Positions 1-7,992 are shown, counted from the first letter of the stretch. The stretch: DNA of 64,000 bases from Sphingobacterium yanglingense (GCF_004363245.1 NZ_SNYV01000014.1:248001-312000), one strand, 5' to 3'. Program-made: numbers and translations. Notes: generated by a model not told the origin, from the letters alone.

Positions 1-765
1 GCAGGAGAGACCGAAATTGAACAGGAAAAGCTTAAGAAAGGAAACCTTGCAGATCACGAATGGCAGCAGTTACATTCACGGATTGGGAGATTGACCGAGG
101 CCCCACTTATCATTGATGACACCCCTGCACTAAACGTTTTTGAGTTTAGAGCCAAATGTCGACGTCTTAAGGCGCAGCATGATATACAGATGGTAATTGT
201 GGATTACTTGCAGTTAATGCATGGTAAATCCGAAGGTAAAGGAGGCGGGAACCGTGAACAGGAGATTGGTAGTATTTCCCGTGCATTAAAATCTGTTGCA
301 AAAGAGCTTAATATTCCTGTATTAGCCTTATCCCAGTTAAGTCGTGCGGTAGAGTCGCGTCCGGGTAATGCTAAGCGTCCGATGTTGTCCGATTTGCGTG
401 AGTCAGGTTCTATTGAGCAGGATGCTGATATGGTATTGTTCCTGTATCGTCCGGAATACTATGGCTTGACCGAAGATGAAGAAGGCCGACCTACCGCTGG
501 TGTAGGGGAGGTAATTATTGCTAAGCACCGTAACGGTGAGACCGGTATTGTTCCTCTTAAGTTTGTGGGCAAGTTTGTGAAGTTTGTGGATTTAGAAGAT
601 GATTTTTCTGGCATGGGTGGTGGAGATTCCTTTGGTGGTGGAGGTGGTGATTCTCCTTTTGGAGCATCTCCTATGATGCCGTCATCTTCCTTTGAAGATT
701 TCGGTGGAGGTGGTATCACGATGCCTTCACGAATGAATGATATGCCGGATGATGCTCCATTCTAA
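1..765 (+). CDS. dnaB: Replicative DNA helicase DnaB, C-terminal part (5' end cut by window)
   Basis: This is the hexameric ATP-driven helicase that unwinds DNA at the replication fork. The frame is open from base 1, so the N-terminal domain and Walker A lie before the window. Visible RecA-fold motifs are the Walker B strand MVIVDYLQLM, the EQEI-x-SISRALK segment, the LALSQLSR strand, and the SDLRESGSIEQDADMV region that carries the inter-subunit residues. The last 55 or so residues are an unusual Gly/Ser/Met-rich, probably disordered tail that ends in DDAPF (748-762), which resembles the C-terminal tip of single-stranded-DNA-binding protein. Identity is very secure; the role of the tail is inference. 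Confidence 0.97.
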   Translation, partial: AGETEIEQEKLKKGNLADHEWQQLHSRIGRLTEAPLIIDDTPALNVFEFRAKCRRLKAQHDIQMVIVDYLQLMHGKSEGKGGGNREQEIGSISRALKSVAKELNIPVLALSQLSRAVESRPGNAKRPMLSDLRESGSIEQDADMVLFLYRPEYYGLTEDEEGRPTAGVGEVIIAKHRNGETGIVPLKFVGKFVKFVDLEDDFSGMGGGDSFGGGGGDSPFGASPMMPSSSFEDFGGGGITMPSRMNDMPDDAPF

Positions 766-773
766 ATTTTCAG

Positions 774-1457
774 TTATTGAACTGGGAAATCAAAGTACTT
801 ATCTTTAAAAGGTTCATTGTTCAAAGTGTAGTGCCACCATTCTTTCGAATAGGCTCTAAAACCGTGTTTTTCCATAACGGATTTGAGGGTCTTCCTGTTT
901 TTTAGCTGTTGTGTGGATAGATTAGCAAAGGAATGTCCTGATTTTTCGCCGAGAAAATCGAATGGACTCCCCATATCAATCTCTTTCTTACTATCTAGCA
1001 TGATGATAGTTAGGTCTACCGTACTCCCCCGGCTATGCCCCGATTTTGACGCTATATAACCTCTCTTAAATAAAAAGCGTTTGTCTTCGGTTGGATAGAA
1101 TTCAGATTTGCCTAAGGTATCTTTGAGATCACTGGCCCATTTTACAAAATGATTTACAGCCGATTGGGGACGATAGGCATCGAATATTTTTAACCCCATA
1201 TTGTTTTTGTTTAGCTCTTTCTCTACATTTGCCAACGCTTCCGTTGCCTTCTTTGTAAGAATGGTTTGAGGTTCCAAATAGCCTTGTATAGGTTTTCCAA
1301 TAAAGTTGTGATGACCACAGTATCGTAAATCCACTTCTAGATGTGGTATGATATCCTTTACATATACAAAACCATTAGGCAGTCGGTTCGAGCTCTGTTG
1401 TGCATGAGTAGCAATGAGGATAAAGAAGAAGGAGGCAATAAGTGTCGGTTTTATCAT
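774..1457 (-). CDS. D-alanyl-D-alanine dipeptidase, VanX/DdpX-like (peptidase M15D)
   Basis: This family of zinc enzymes hydrolyses free D-Ala-D-Ala. The 227-residue protein starts with a hydrophobic segment ending in THAQQ, so it is probably exported to the periplasm. The M15 zinc site is visible: SGHSRGSTVDLTI (the SxHxxGxxxD pattern, supplying His and Asp) and the downstream EWWH motif (catalytic Glu and the third ligand). It lies convergent to dnaB with only 8 bp between stop codons. No vanH or vanA-type ligase is nearby, so a role in cell-wall D-Ala-D-Ala turnover is more likely than glycopeptide resistance. Family assignment is secure; the physiological role is inferred. Confidence 0.9.
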   Translation of the reverse strand: MIKPTLIASFFFILIATHAQQSSNRLPNGFVYVKDIIPHLEVDLRYCGHHNFIGKPIQGYLEPQTILTKKATEALANVEKELNKNNMGLKIFDAYRPQSAVNHFVKWASDLKDTLGKSEFYPTEDKRFLFKRGYIASKSGHSRGSTVDLTIIMLDSKKEIDMGSPFDFLGEKSGHSFANLSTQQLKNRKTLKSVMEKHGFRAYSKEWWHYTLNNEPFKDKYFDFPVQ

Positions 1458-1583
1458 AATAACGTCTTGTTAACAAGATAAAGGTAGCTATTTGTCAGAA
1501 TAAATAGCAATACAAACCAACCGTATTTAACAGTAATTTAGTAACTTTGCAATCTATTTCTAACGGAAAAAAATCTTTTTATT

Positions 1584-3854
1584 TTGGATTATTTAGCAGG
1601 ATTAAATTCCACGCAGCGTGACGCTGTAGAGCAGACAGAAGGGCCAGTAATGATTGTGGCTGGAGCGGGGTCAGGGAAAACCCGTGTTATCACATATCGA
1701 GTAGCTCATCTTATTCGTAAAGGTGTAGATCCCTTTAAGATTCTGGTTCTTACGTTTACCAATAAAGCCGCTAAGGAAATGCGGGAACGTATTACAAAGG
1801 TGGTAGGGGCAGAAGCAAAAAATATATGGATGGGTACTTTTCACTCCATTTTTGCTCGTATACTTCGTGTCGAAGCTGAGTTGATTGGTTATCCAAAAAA
1901 TTTCACAATATATGATACCGACGATACCAAAAGTTTATTAAGGTCTATCTTGAAAGAAATGAACCTAGATGATAAACTGTACAATGTCAATCAAGTCTAT
2001 GGACGTATTTCCTCTGCTAAAAACAACCTTATTTCACCTCAGGAATACAATAAAAACGAAGCTATACTTGCCGAAGATAGGGAGAATGGACGACCGCAGA
2101 TGGGACAGGTTTATTTTACTTATGCTCAACGTTGTTATCGGGCAGGTGCAATGGATTTTGATGATCTATTGTTCAAAACAAATGTTTTATTGAATAAACA
2201 TCCCGAGACTTTACATAAGTATCAACATCAGTTCCGCTATCTCATGGTTGATGAGTATCAGGATACGAACTTTTCTCAATACCTTATCGTCAAACGGTTA
2301 GCGGCTGTCAATGAAAATATATGTGTCGTCGGAGATGACGCTCAAAGTATTTATGCCTTTCGGGGAGCGAATATCCAGAACATTCTTAACTTTCAAAAGG
2401 ATTACCCAACGGTAAAAGTATTTAAGCTAGAACAGAACTACCGCTCGACAAAGATGATTGTCAATGCAGCAAATAGTATTATTGCCAACAACAAAAATCA
2501 GCTTGAAAAGAATGTTTTTTCTGAAAATGAAGACGGCGACAAGATCAAAGTAGCTCGTGCTTTCTCCGACAATGAGGAAGGTAAAATTGTAGCAGAGGCA
2601 ATCCTGCAGGACAAGGCATTACATTCTTTGCAATTTAAAAGTTTTGCTATTCTATACCGTACGAATGCGCAATCTCGGGCAATGGAGGAATCCTTACGTA
2701 AGCTTAATATTCCTTATAAGATTTATGGAGGTACTTCATTTTATCAACGCAAGGAAATTAAAGATCTTATTGCGTATTTCCGATTGACGTATAATCCTAA
2801 TGATGAGGAGGCACTTAAACGGGTGATTAACTATCCACGGAGAGGGATAGGGGATACTACTATTGATAAAATTATTGTTGCCGCGGACAAAAACCAGTAT
2901 CGCTTATGGGATATAGTCGCTAATGCACAAATGTTTTTAGATGGACGTAGTGCAACGGCTGTTTCCAATTTCGGAACCATGGTGCAGAGCTTTCAGGCGA
3001 TAGGGAATCAAGCTAATGCTTTCGATACAGCGATGCACATTGCACAACATTCGGGCATATTGAAAGATCTATATGAAGATAAATCGGTAGAGGGCTTGAG
3101 TCGATATGAGAATATCCAAGAGTTATTAAATGGTATCAAAGAGTTTTCCGAACGAGAAGACATTGAAGAAAAAAGTCTAGACGTTTTTTTACAGGATGTT
3201 GCACTCCTTACAAATGACGATAATGATAAAGATCCCAATGCAGATACCGTATCATTAATGACTATTCACTCGTCTAAAGGACTTGAGTTTCCTCATGTAT
3301 TTATTGTAGGATTAGAAGAAAATTTGTTTCCATCGCAATTATCCGTAAATTCACGAGCGGAATTAGAAGAGGAGCGGAGGCTGTTTTATGTGGCAGTGAC
3401 ACGTGCAGAGACTAAATTGCACATTTCTTATGCCACCTCAAGGTATCGCTGGGGTACTTTAAATAATTGCGAACCCAGTCGTTTCTTAGATGAATTGAAT
3501 CCTGCTTGTTTAGATTTAGACTTTAAACCTAGAATGAACAGTGCTTCAGGGGATGGAGATATGAAGTCTGATCGAATAGCGTGGCAACAGAAGGATAGCT
3601 TCTCCAAACCCAAGCCCAAAATTGTAAAGACTACGTCTATTCTTCCGAAAGCCCACGTCCCTTCAGAGGGGTTTGCACCTTCGGATACCAGTGGTCTGCA
3701 AGTGGGCATGGAGGTAGAGCATGAGCGTTTTGGTTTCGGGAAAGTCATAAATCTGGAAGGCAATAAGCCGGATTTGAAAGCAACTATTTTTTTTAAGGAG
3801 TTGGGACAGAAACAATTGTTGCTTAAATTTGCGAAACTAAGAATTGTCCAATAG
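1584..3854 (+). CDS. uvrD: ATP-dependent DNA helicase, UvrD/PcrA family
   Basis: Superfamily 1A 3'-5' helicase of nucleotide-excision and mismatch repair and replication-conflict resolution; 756 residues, the usual length. Motifs in order: Q-motif LNxxQRDAV (7-15), Walker A GAGSGKT (27-33), motif Ia TFTNKAA, Walker B VDEYQDT (about 222-228), motif III GDDAQSIYAFRGA, motif IV QNYRS, motif V TIHSSKGLEF and motif VI LFYVAVTRA. The C-terminal 50 residues (GMEVEHERFGFGKV) look like the Tudor-like RNA-polymerase-interacting domain of PcrA. The start is TTG at 1584: it gives the family N-terminus MDYLxGLNxxQ, and no ATG precedes it in frame. A TAACTTTG -7 motif lies at 1542-1549 without a clear -33 box. 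Confidence 0.96.
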   Translation: MDYLAGLNSTQRDAVEQTEGPVMIVAGAGSGKTRVITYRVAHLIRKGVDPFKILVLTFTNKAAKEMRERITKVVGAEAKNIWMGTFHSIFARILRVEAELIGYPKNFTIYDTDDTKSLLRSILKEMNLDDKLYNVNQVYGRISSAKNNLISPQEYNKNEAILAEDRENGRPQMGQVYFTYAQRCYRAGAMDFDDLLFKTNVLLNKHPETLHKYQHQFRYLMVDEYQDTNFSQYLIVKRLAAVNENICVVGDDAQSIYAFRGANIQNILNFQKDYPTVKVFKLEQNYRSTKMIVNAANSIIANNKNQLEKNVFSENEDGDKIKVARAFSDNEEGKIVAEAILQDKALHSLQFKSFAILYRTNAQSRAMEESLRKLNIPYKIYGGTSFYQRKEIKDLIAYFRLTYNPNDEEALKRVINYPRRGIGDTTIDKIIVAADKNQYRLWDIVANAQMFLDGRSATAVSNFGTMVQSFQAIGNQANAFDTAMHIAQHSGILKDLYEDKSVEGLSRYENIQELLNGIKEFSEREDIEEKSLDVFLQDVALLTNDDNDKDPNADTVSLMTIHSSKGLEFPHVFIVGLEENLFPSQLSVNSRAELEEERRLFYVAVTRAETKLHISYATSRYRWGTLNNCEPSRFLDELNPACLDLDFKPRMNSASGDGDMKSDRIAWQQKDSFSKPKPKIVKTTSILPKAHVPSEGFAPSDTSGLQVGMEVEHERFGFGKVINLEGNKPDLKATIFFKELGQKQLLLKFAKLRIVQ

Positions 3855-4000
3855 CATTTGGATGGAATATTAAATAAAAAATAACGTTATATATTACGTT
3901 TAATTTCACTATATGAAATATTCAAGCAGTACAGACTGTACAAAGACACATAATGTACTTTGGATGTTCCATATGGCCGTTAAAAAGCAAATTAATACAT

Positions 4001-4753
4001 ATGAATTTTGATTATAACAGTACACGTTCTAAGCTAATTTTGGCCGAATATGGTAGGAATGTGCAAAATATGGTTGATCATATCTGTACAGTTCCTTCTA
4101 GGGACGAACGTAACAGATTGGCACAAGTCGTTATCGATATGATGGGGGTCTTAAATCCCCATTTGAGAGACGTTTCGGATTTTAAGCATAAGCTTTGGGA
4201 TCACTTATATATTATTTCAGATTTTAAGATAGATGTGGATTCACCTTATCCAATTCCTTCTAAAGAAGAAATACGCCATAAGCCGGAACCTTTGCCTTAT
4301 CCACAACATAGAATACGCTTTAAGCATTATGGGCATATCGTCGAATCTATGATCGAGAAAGCAATGGCTGTACCTCACGAAGAGACAAGACAGAAAATGA
4401 CATTAGGTATCGCCAATTTTATGAAAATGGCCTACCTCACGTGGAACAAAGATTCTGTTAATGATTTACAAATCATTCAGGATTTGAAAGAGCTTTCAGG
4501 TTTTGTTTTAGTGTTGCCTGAGGATACGGTTCTCACTAAGCTTGATTTCCGCACACCGCCTCCGGGCAACCGTGTTAAATCTCAAACGCCAGCAGGCAAT
4601 CACGGCCAGAAGCAAGCTTCGGGATCAAACTATCCTAAGAAGCAATACCAAAATAATAACAATAACAACAATAATAACGGCCGAAAAAGGCAGAGTAGTA
4701 ATACTGCTGGATCTGGCAAGCGACCTTATCAGAACAATAATTATAAGAAGTAA
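4001..4753 (+). CDS. DUF4290 family protein with Asn-rich tail
   Basis: Conserved Bacteroidota protein of unknown function. The ATG at 4001 is chosen because the DUF4290-like sequence begins MNFDYNSTRSKL; an upstream in-frame ATG at 3953 adds 16 residues that do not look conserved. Residues 1-190 form the compact alpha-helical domain. The remaining 60 residues are a basic, Pro/Gln/Lys/Asn-rich low-complexity tail with nine consecutive Asn encoded by alternating AAT and AAC, then Gly-Arg-Lys-rich sequence. Such a positively charged tail could bind nucleic acid, but that is inference. It sits upstream of murA, separated by a long hairpin. No function is assigned. Confidence 0.85.
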   Translation: MNFDYNSTRSKLILAEYGRNVQNMVDHICTVPSRDERNRLAQVVIDMMGVLNPHLRDVSDFKHKLWDHLYIISDFKIDVDSPYPIPSKEEIRHKPEPLPYPQHRIRFKHYGHIVESMIEKAMAVPHEETRQKMTLGIANFMKMAYLTWNKDSVNDLQIIQDLKELSGFVLVLPEDTVLTKLDFRTPPPGNRVKSQTPAGNHGQKQASGSNYPKKQYQNNNNNNNNNGRKRQSSNTAGSGKRPYQNNNYKK

Positions 4754-4779
4754 GTTAGGGTATCCGATTACTTCTGCGA

Positions 4780-4868
4780 AAGAGGATGTCTACAATTTCA
4801 AAATACAAACAAGGTTACTTTGATTTGGTCAAGTTTTTGTTTGTATTTCGGTCTGAGGACATCCTCTT
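4780..4868. repeat. Two-step long inverted repeat (89 bp) between the DUF4290 gene and murA
   Basis: The outer arms are a perfect 11-bp inverted repeat (AAGAGGATGTC at 4780-4790 with GACATCCTCTT at 4858-4868). Nested inside is a perfect 10-bp pair (AAATACAAAC at 4801-4810 with GTTTGTATTT at 4839-4848) around a 28-nt loop. The outer and inner stems are separated by a nearly symmetric internal loop of 10 and 9 nt. No poly-T run follows directly, so it is not a textbook terminator. It may end the DUF4290 transcript, act in the murA leader, or be a small repeat element. Confidence 0.75.
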
Positions 4869-4930
4869 GTTGTATTTTTATTAAAACAGCTTGAAAATAG
4901 CTATACCTATATTTATAATAGAATTAATAT

Positions 4931-6256
4931 ATGAACGCATTTGAAATTCACGGTGGGAAGCCGTTAAAAGGGGAGATTGTACCTCAAGGGGCAAAGAATG
5001 AAGCATTACAGATTTTATCTGCGGTCTTACTGACTGAAGATAAAATTACTATAAGCAACATTCCTGATATAAAGGATGTTAATAAATTAATTGATTTGTT
5101 ACGTTCGTTAGGCGTTTCTGTAAATCAATTGAGCAAAGATACCTACGAGTTTCAGGCTAAAGATATTAATATAGATTATTTTACCTCTGAAGAATTCAAA
5201 CAAAAAGGAGGAAGCTTGAGAGGATCTATTATGATTGTAGGGCCTTTGTTAGCACGATTTGGCAAGGCAGCGATTCCAAAGCCAGGAGGAGACAAAATTG
5301 GCCGTAGGAGATTAGATACCCATTTCTTGGGATTTGAGAAGCTAGGAGCAAAATTCGTTTATGATGCTGATAATCATTTCTTCAATATTGATGCTACAGC
5401 ATTGAAAGGAACTTATATCCTGTTGGACGAAGCTTCTGTGACAGGTACAGCTAATATTGTAATGGCAGCTGTATTAGCGAAAGGAACTACAACAATCTAT
5501 AACGCGGCTTGTGAGCCTTATTTACAGCAGCTTTGTAAAATGTTGAATCGCATGGGAGCAAAAATTTCAGGTATTGGTTCCAATTTGCTGACCATAGAAG
5601 GAGTTGACTCTTTGGGTGGTACTGAACACCGTATGTTGCCTGATATGATTGAGATTGGTTCATTTATCGGGTTAGCGGCAATGACAGGGTCTGAGATAAC
5701 AATAAAAAATGTAGCTTATAACGAACTTGGAATTATCCCTACTGTCTTTGCGCGTTTAGGTATCAAGATGGAATTAAGAGGGGATGATATCTTTATTCCT
5801 GCTCAAGATAATTATGAAATTGATACCTTTATCGATGGTTCAATATTAACGATATCAGACTCGCCATGGCCTGGGTTTACACCTGATCTTTTAAGTATCG
5901 TTTTAGTAACAGCTATTCAGGCTAAGGGCAATGTTTTGATTCATCAGAAAATGTTTGAAAGTAGACTGTTCTTCGTGGATAAGCTAATCGATATGGGGGC
6001 TCAGATTATTTTATGTGATCCACATCGCGCCACGGTTATCGGTTTAAATAAGCAGACTCAGCTTCGAGGGATACAAATGTCTTCACCGGATATCAGAGCA
6101 GGGGTATCCTTGCTTATTGCAGCATTATCAGCGCAAGGTAAATCTACAATCTTTAATATCGAGCAAATAGAACGCGGATATCAAGATATAGAACAACGTC
6201 TTATCGCGCTAGGAGCTGATATAAAGCGTGTTGAAGCACAGCCCATGGGACATTAA
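4931..6256 (+). CDS. murA: UDP-N-acetylglucosamine 1-carboxyvinyltransferase (MurA)
   Basis: Cytosolic enzyme that transfers enolpyruvate from PEP to UDP-GlcNAc, the first committed step of peptidoglycan synthesis. At 441 residues it is slightly longer than the usual 420. The N-terminus (GGKPLKGEIVPQGAKNEAL) carries the conserved Lys-Asn pair, and GPLLARFGKA precedes the active-site loop. That loop reads PGGDKIGRRRLDTH: the catalytic Cys (E. coli Cys115) is Asp121 here, encoded by GAC at 5291-5293. The same replacement in Mycobacterium and Chlamydia MurA keeps activity but prevents alkylation by fosfomycin, so intrinsic fosfomycin insensitivity is predicted. Identity is very secure. Confidence 0.97.
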   Translation: MNAFEIHGGKPLKGEIVPQGAKNEALQILSAVLLTEDKITISNIPDIKDVNKLIDLLRSLGVSVNQLSKDTYEFQAKDINIDYFTSEEFKQKGGSLRGSIMIVGPLLARFGKAAIPKPGGDKIGRRRLDTHFLGFEKLGAKFVYDADNHFFNIDATALKGTYILLDEASVTGTANIVMAAVLAKGTTTIYNAACEPYLQQLCKMLNRMGAKISGIGSNLLTIEGVDSLGGTEHRMLPDMIEIGSFIGLAAMTGSEITIKNVAYNELGIIPTVFARLGIKMELRGDDIFIPAQDNYEIDTFIDGSILTISDSPWPGFTPDLLSIVLVTAIQAKGNVLIHQKMFESRLFFVDKLIDMGAQIILCDPHRATVIGLNKQTQLRGIQMSSPDIRAGVSLLIAALSAQGKSTIFNIEQIERGYQDIEQRLIALGADIKRVEAQPMGH

Positions 6257-6293
6257 TAAATTGTCTGTGTAATGTTAATAAATCAAAATACGC

Positions 6294-6323
6294 TTTGTTA
6301 TCTAAAAAGCTATTCTATTTTTG
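6294..6323 (+). promoter_or_regulatory. Bacteroidota-type promoter of the YceI gene
   Basis: TTTG at 6294-6297 and TATTTTTG (TAnnTTTG) at 6316-6323 are separated by 18 bp, matching the -33/-7 consensus of the phylum. Transcription should start near 6329, giving a leader of about 30 nt. Confidence 0.75.
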
Positions 6324-6358
6324 TATAAAATAAACGTTTAAACACATATTGTTAGAAA

Positions 6359-6988
6359 ATGAAAAAACTAGTTTTATTCTCCGCAGTAGCAGCAATGGTT
6401 CTTGCTTCTTGCGCCGGTAATCCAGAAGGTAAAAAAGCTGAAACAAAAGATTTAGTGGCTACAGTTGATCAAGTAACAGGTGTTGCTTACAAAGTAGATA
6501 CTGCTGCAACCAAGATCATGTGGAAAGGTACCAAGGTTTCTGGCTTCCACGAAGGTACTATAACAGTGAAATCTGGAGTTGTAAATGTCGATAATGGAGC
6601 AATCACTGGCGGTAACTTTGTATTAGATATGAATACAATTTCAGCTACAGATTTAGAAGGCGAGTATAAGGATAAATTGGACGGCCATTTGAAAGCTGAC
6701 GATTTCTTTGGGGTAGCTACACATCCAGAAGCTTCTTTCACTATTACCGAAGTAAAAGCTGGGGCTACAGCTGGTACAGTTGTGATTTCTGGTAATCTAG
6801 TTATTAAAGGTATTTCTAAAAATATTACATTCGATTCGAAGGTAGACGAAATTACAGATACTACTGTAAAAACTTCTGCGGACTTCAATATTTTACGTGA
6901 AGATTGGGGAGTAAGTTATGAAGGAAAGAAAGATGATTTGATTTCTAAAGAGATTAACTTCCGTGTTAATATTGTTGCAAATAAGTAA
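6359..6988 (+). CDS. YceI-family lipoprotein
   Basis: YceI proteins have a lipocalin-like fold and bind polyisoprenoid-type lipids. This 209-residue copy begins with a lipoprotein signal peptide whose lipobox is LASC, with Cys about 17 residues in and followed by AGNPEGKK, so it is likely membrane anchored. The domain begins at about residue 45 (AYKVDTAATKIMWKG) and shows typical features: FVLDMNTI, the DFFGVATHPEASF segment, and a C-terminal SFEGKKDDLISKEI-like strand (here SYEGKKDDLIS). It has its own promoter and a strong terminator, so it is monocistronic. The family is clear; the ligand is unknown. Confidence 0.92.
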   Translation: MKKLVLFSAVAAMVLASCAGNPEGKKAETKDLVATVDQVTGVAYKVDTAATKIMWKGTKVSGFHEGTITVKSGVVNVDNGAITGGNFVLDMNTISATDLEGEYKDKLDGHLKADDFFGVATHPEASFTITEVKAGATAGTVVISGNLVIKGISKNITFDSKVDEITDTTVKTSADFNILREDWGVSYEGKKDDLISKEINFRVNIVANK

Positions 6989-7008
6989 TTAATACGCACT
7001 AACGAAAG

Positions 7009-7040
7009 AAAGCGCTGGCAATTTATTGCTGGCGCTTTTT
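7009..7040 (+). terminator. Rho-independent terminator after the YceI gene
   Basis: AAAGCGCTGGCAA pairs with TTGCTGGCGCTTT (two G-U pairs), and a T-run follows, 20 bp after the stop codon. Confidence 0.8.
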
Positions 7041-7133
7041 ATTTTAAGCCATTAAGCGAAAAAGTCAGAGAGCATAGTATATCTGAAGCTTTACGTAGTG
7101 TCTATTTTGATTTTTTAAGAAAATAGTAGGATA

Positions 7134-7165
7134 TAAAAAAAGGCTAATCTTACGATTAGCCTTTT
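7134..7165 (-). terminator. Terminator of the tRNA-Gly/tRNA-Leu transcript
   Basis: AAAGGCTAATC and GATTAGCCTTT form a perfect 11-bp stem with a 4-nt loop. On the minus strand the stem is followed by a T-run, immediately downstream of tRNA-Leu. Confidence 0.85.
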
Positions 7166-7166
7166 G

Positions 7167-7251
7167 TACCTAGGGCGGGAATCGAACCCGCACTCCCTTA
7201 ACGGGAACAGGATTTTAAGTCCTGCGTGTCTACCAGTTCCACCACCTAGGC
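7167..7251 (-). tRNA. tRNA-Leu (anticodon TAA)
   Basis: The minus strand folds into a class II tRNA of 85 nt. The acceptor stem starts GCCTAGG and pairs with CCTAGGT, with G1-U72 as in the E. coli UAA isoacceptor. The D arm is GGTGGAACTGGTAGACAC, and the anticodon loop CTTAAAA has TAA at 7215-7217. A long variable arm is followed by the T arm GCGGGTTCGATTCCCGC. CCA is not encoded. It is transcribed after tRNA-Gly, 5 nt upstream. Confidence 0.97.
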
Positions 7252-7256
7252 AACTG

Positions 7257-7329
7257 AGCGAAAGACGAGATTCGAACTCGCGACCCCAACCTTGGCAAGG
7301 TTGTGCTCTACCAACTGAGCTACTTTCGC
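7257..7329 (-). tRNA. tRNA-Gly (anticodon GCC)
   Basis: 73-nt class I tRNA on the minus strand: acceptor GCGAAAG pairs with CTTTCGC, U73 discriminator as usual for Gly, D arm GCTCAGTTGGTAGAGC, anticodon loop TTGCCAA (GCC at 7294-7296), T arm with GTTCGAATC. CCA is not encoded. It is the first gene of a two-tRNA operon with a strong promoter. Confidence 0.97.
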
Positions 7330-7340
7330 TTGACGTGGTG

Positions 7341-7371
7341 CAAATATAGAGTAATAATGCAATTATGCAAA
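7341..7371 (-). promoter_or_regulatory. Promoter of the tRNA-Gly/tRNA-Leu operon
   Basis: On the minus strand TTTG (7371-7368) and TATATTTG (7348-7341) are spaced by 19 bp, matching the -33/-7 consensus. The predicted start at about 7335 is just upstream of the mature tRNA-Gly 5' end at 7329. Confidence 0.8.
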
Positions 7372-7397
7372 GAAAAAAATGAAAATAATGACCGATT

Positions 7398-7874
7398 TTA
7401 AATTTTTATTCTTTCAAAAATAAGTGTGTTTTCAAAACCTTTACTTTGCAGGTAGCGTACTAATTTGGCTTTGTCCTGTAAGCTAAGTTGTTGCAAACTT
7501 ACAGTTGATTTTTTTTTAATAATATCTGTTAGTTTCTCTTCGTACTCGTCTAGGTCGATTTGTTGTAAGGCTATTTTTATTAAGGGAGCAGATACTCGTT
7601 TTGCTTTTAGGTGCTGTTGTATTTTAATCTTTCCCCAACCTTTGATCCTAAATTTGCCGAGTGCAAAGGCATTCGCATAACGCTCTTCATTGAGGAAATT
7701 AGTAGATATCAGCTCACTGATTATTTGTTCGACATCCTCCATATGTAACCCCCAATCGTATAGCTTATCTCTCACCTCTTGCTGTGATCTTTCTTGATAG
7801 GCACAGTAGGCTTCAGCTTTCAGTTTAGCTTGATGTGGAGTATAGTTTTTTTTATATAATCGCTGCTCTTCCAT
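7398..7874 (-). CDS. recX: Regulatory protein RecX
   Basis: RecX binds RecA filaments and modulates recombination and the SOS response. The 158-residue protein is helical, with the family signatures AYCAYQERSQQEVRDKL near the N-terminus, LISTNFLNEERYANAFALGKFR in the middle and GWGKIKIQQHLKAKRV after it, the tandem three-helix repeats of the family. recA is not adjacent in the window. A CAAACTTA motif (TAnnTTTG on the minus strand) ends only 4 nt upstream of the ATG, which could mean a leaderless mRNA, but no -33 box accompanies it. Confidence 0.92.
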   Translation of the reverse strand: MEEQRLYKKNYTPHQAKLKAEAYCAYQERSQQEVRDKLYDWGLHMEDVEQIISELISTNFLNEERYANAFALGKFRIKGWGKIKIQQHLKAKRVSAPLIKIALQQIDLDEYEEKLTDIIKKKSTVSLQQLSLQDKAKLVRYLQSKGFENTLIFERIKI

Positions 7875-7992
7875 AGTACAAACTTATGTAAAAGCCTAGC
7901 ATAATCCTCTTTTACTTATTAAAAATAATCATCAAATTTGTGCTTTACCCAGGAGTTGTTTTTTGCCTCATCTGTTCGTTTAAATTTTTACT

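Noticed and set aside
774-1457. Glycopeptide-resistance locus
   Set aside because: Only a VanX-like dipeptidase is present; there is no vanH, vanA-type ligase or two-component system nearby.
3953-4000. Upstream in-frame ATG for the DUF4290 gene
   Set aside because: The added 16 residues look non-conserved, whereas the family-like sequence starts at 4001.
4640-4700. Phase-variable on/off switching by the Asn codon tract
   Set aside because: The repeat unit is three bases, so slippage changes length but cannot shift the frame.
7164-7349. 61-residue plus-strand ORF (MYLGRESNPHSLNG...)
   Set aside because: It is the antisense reading of the two tRNA genes; such ORFs are a known artefact.
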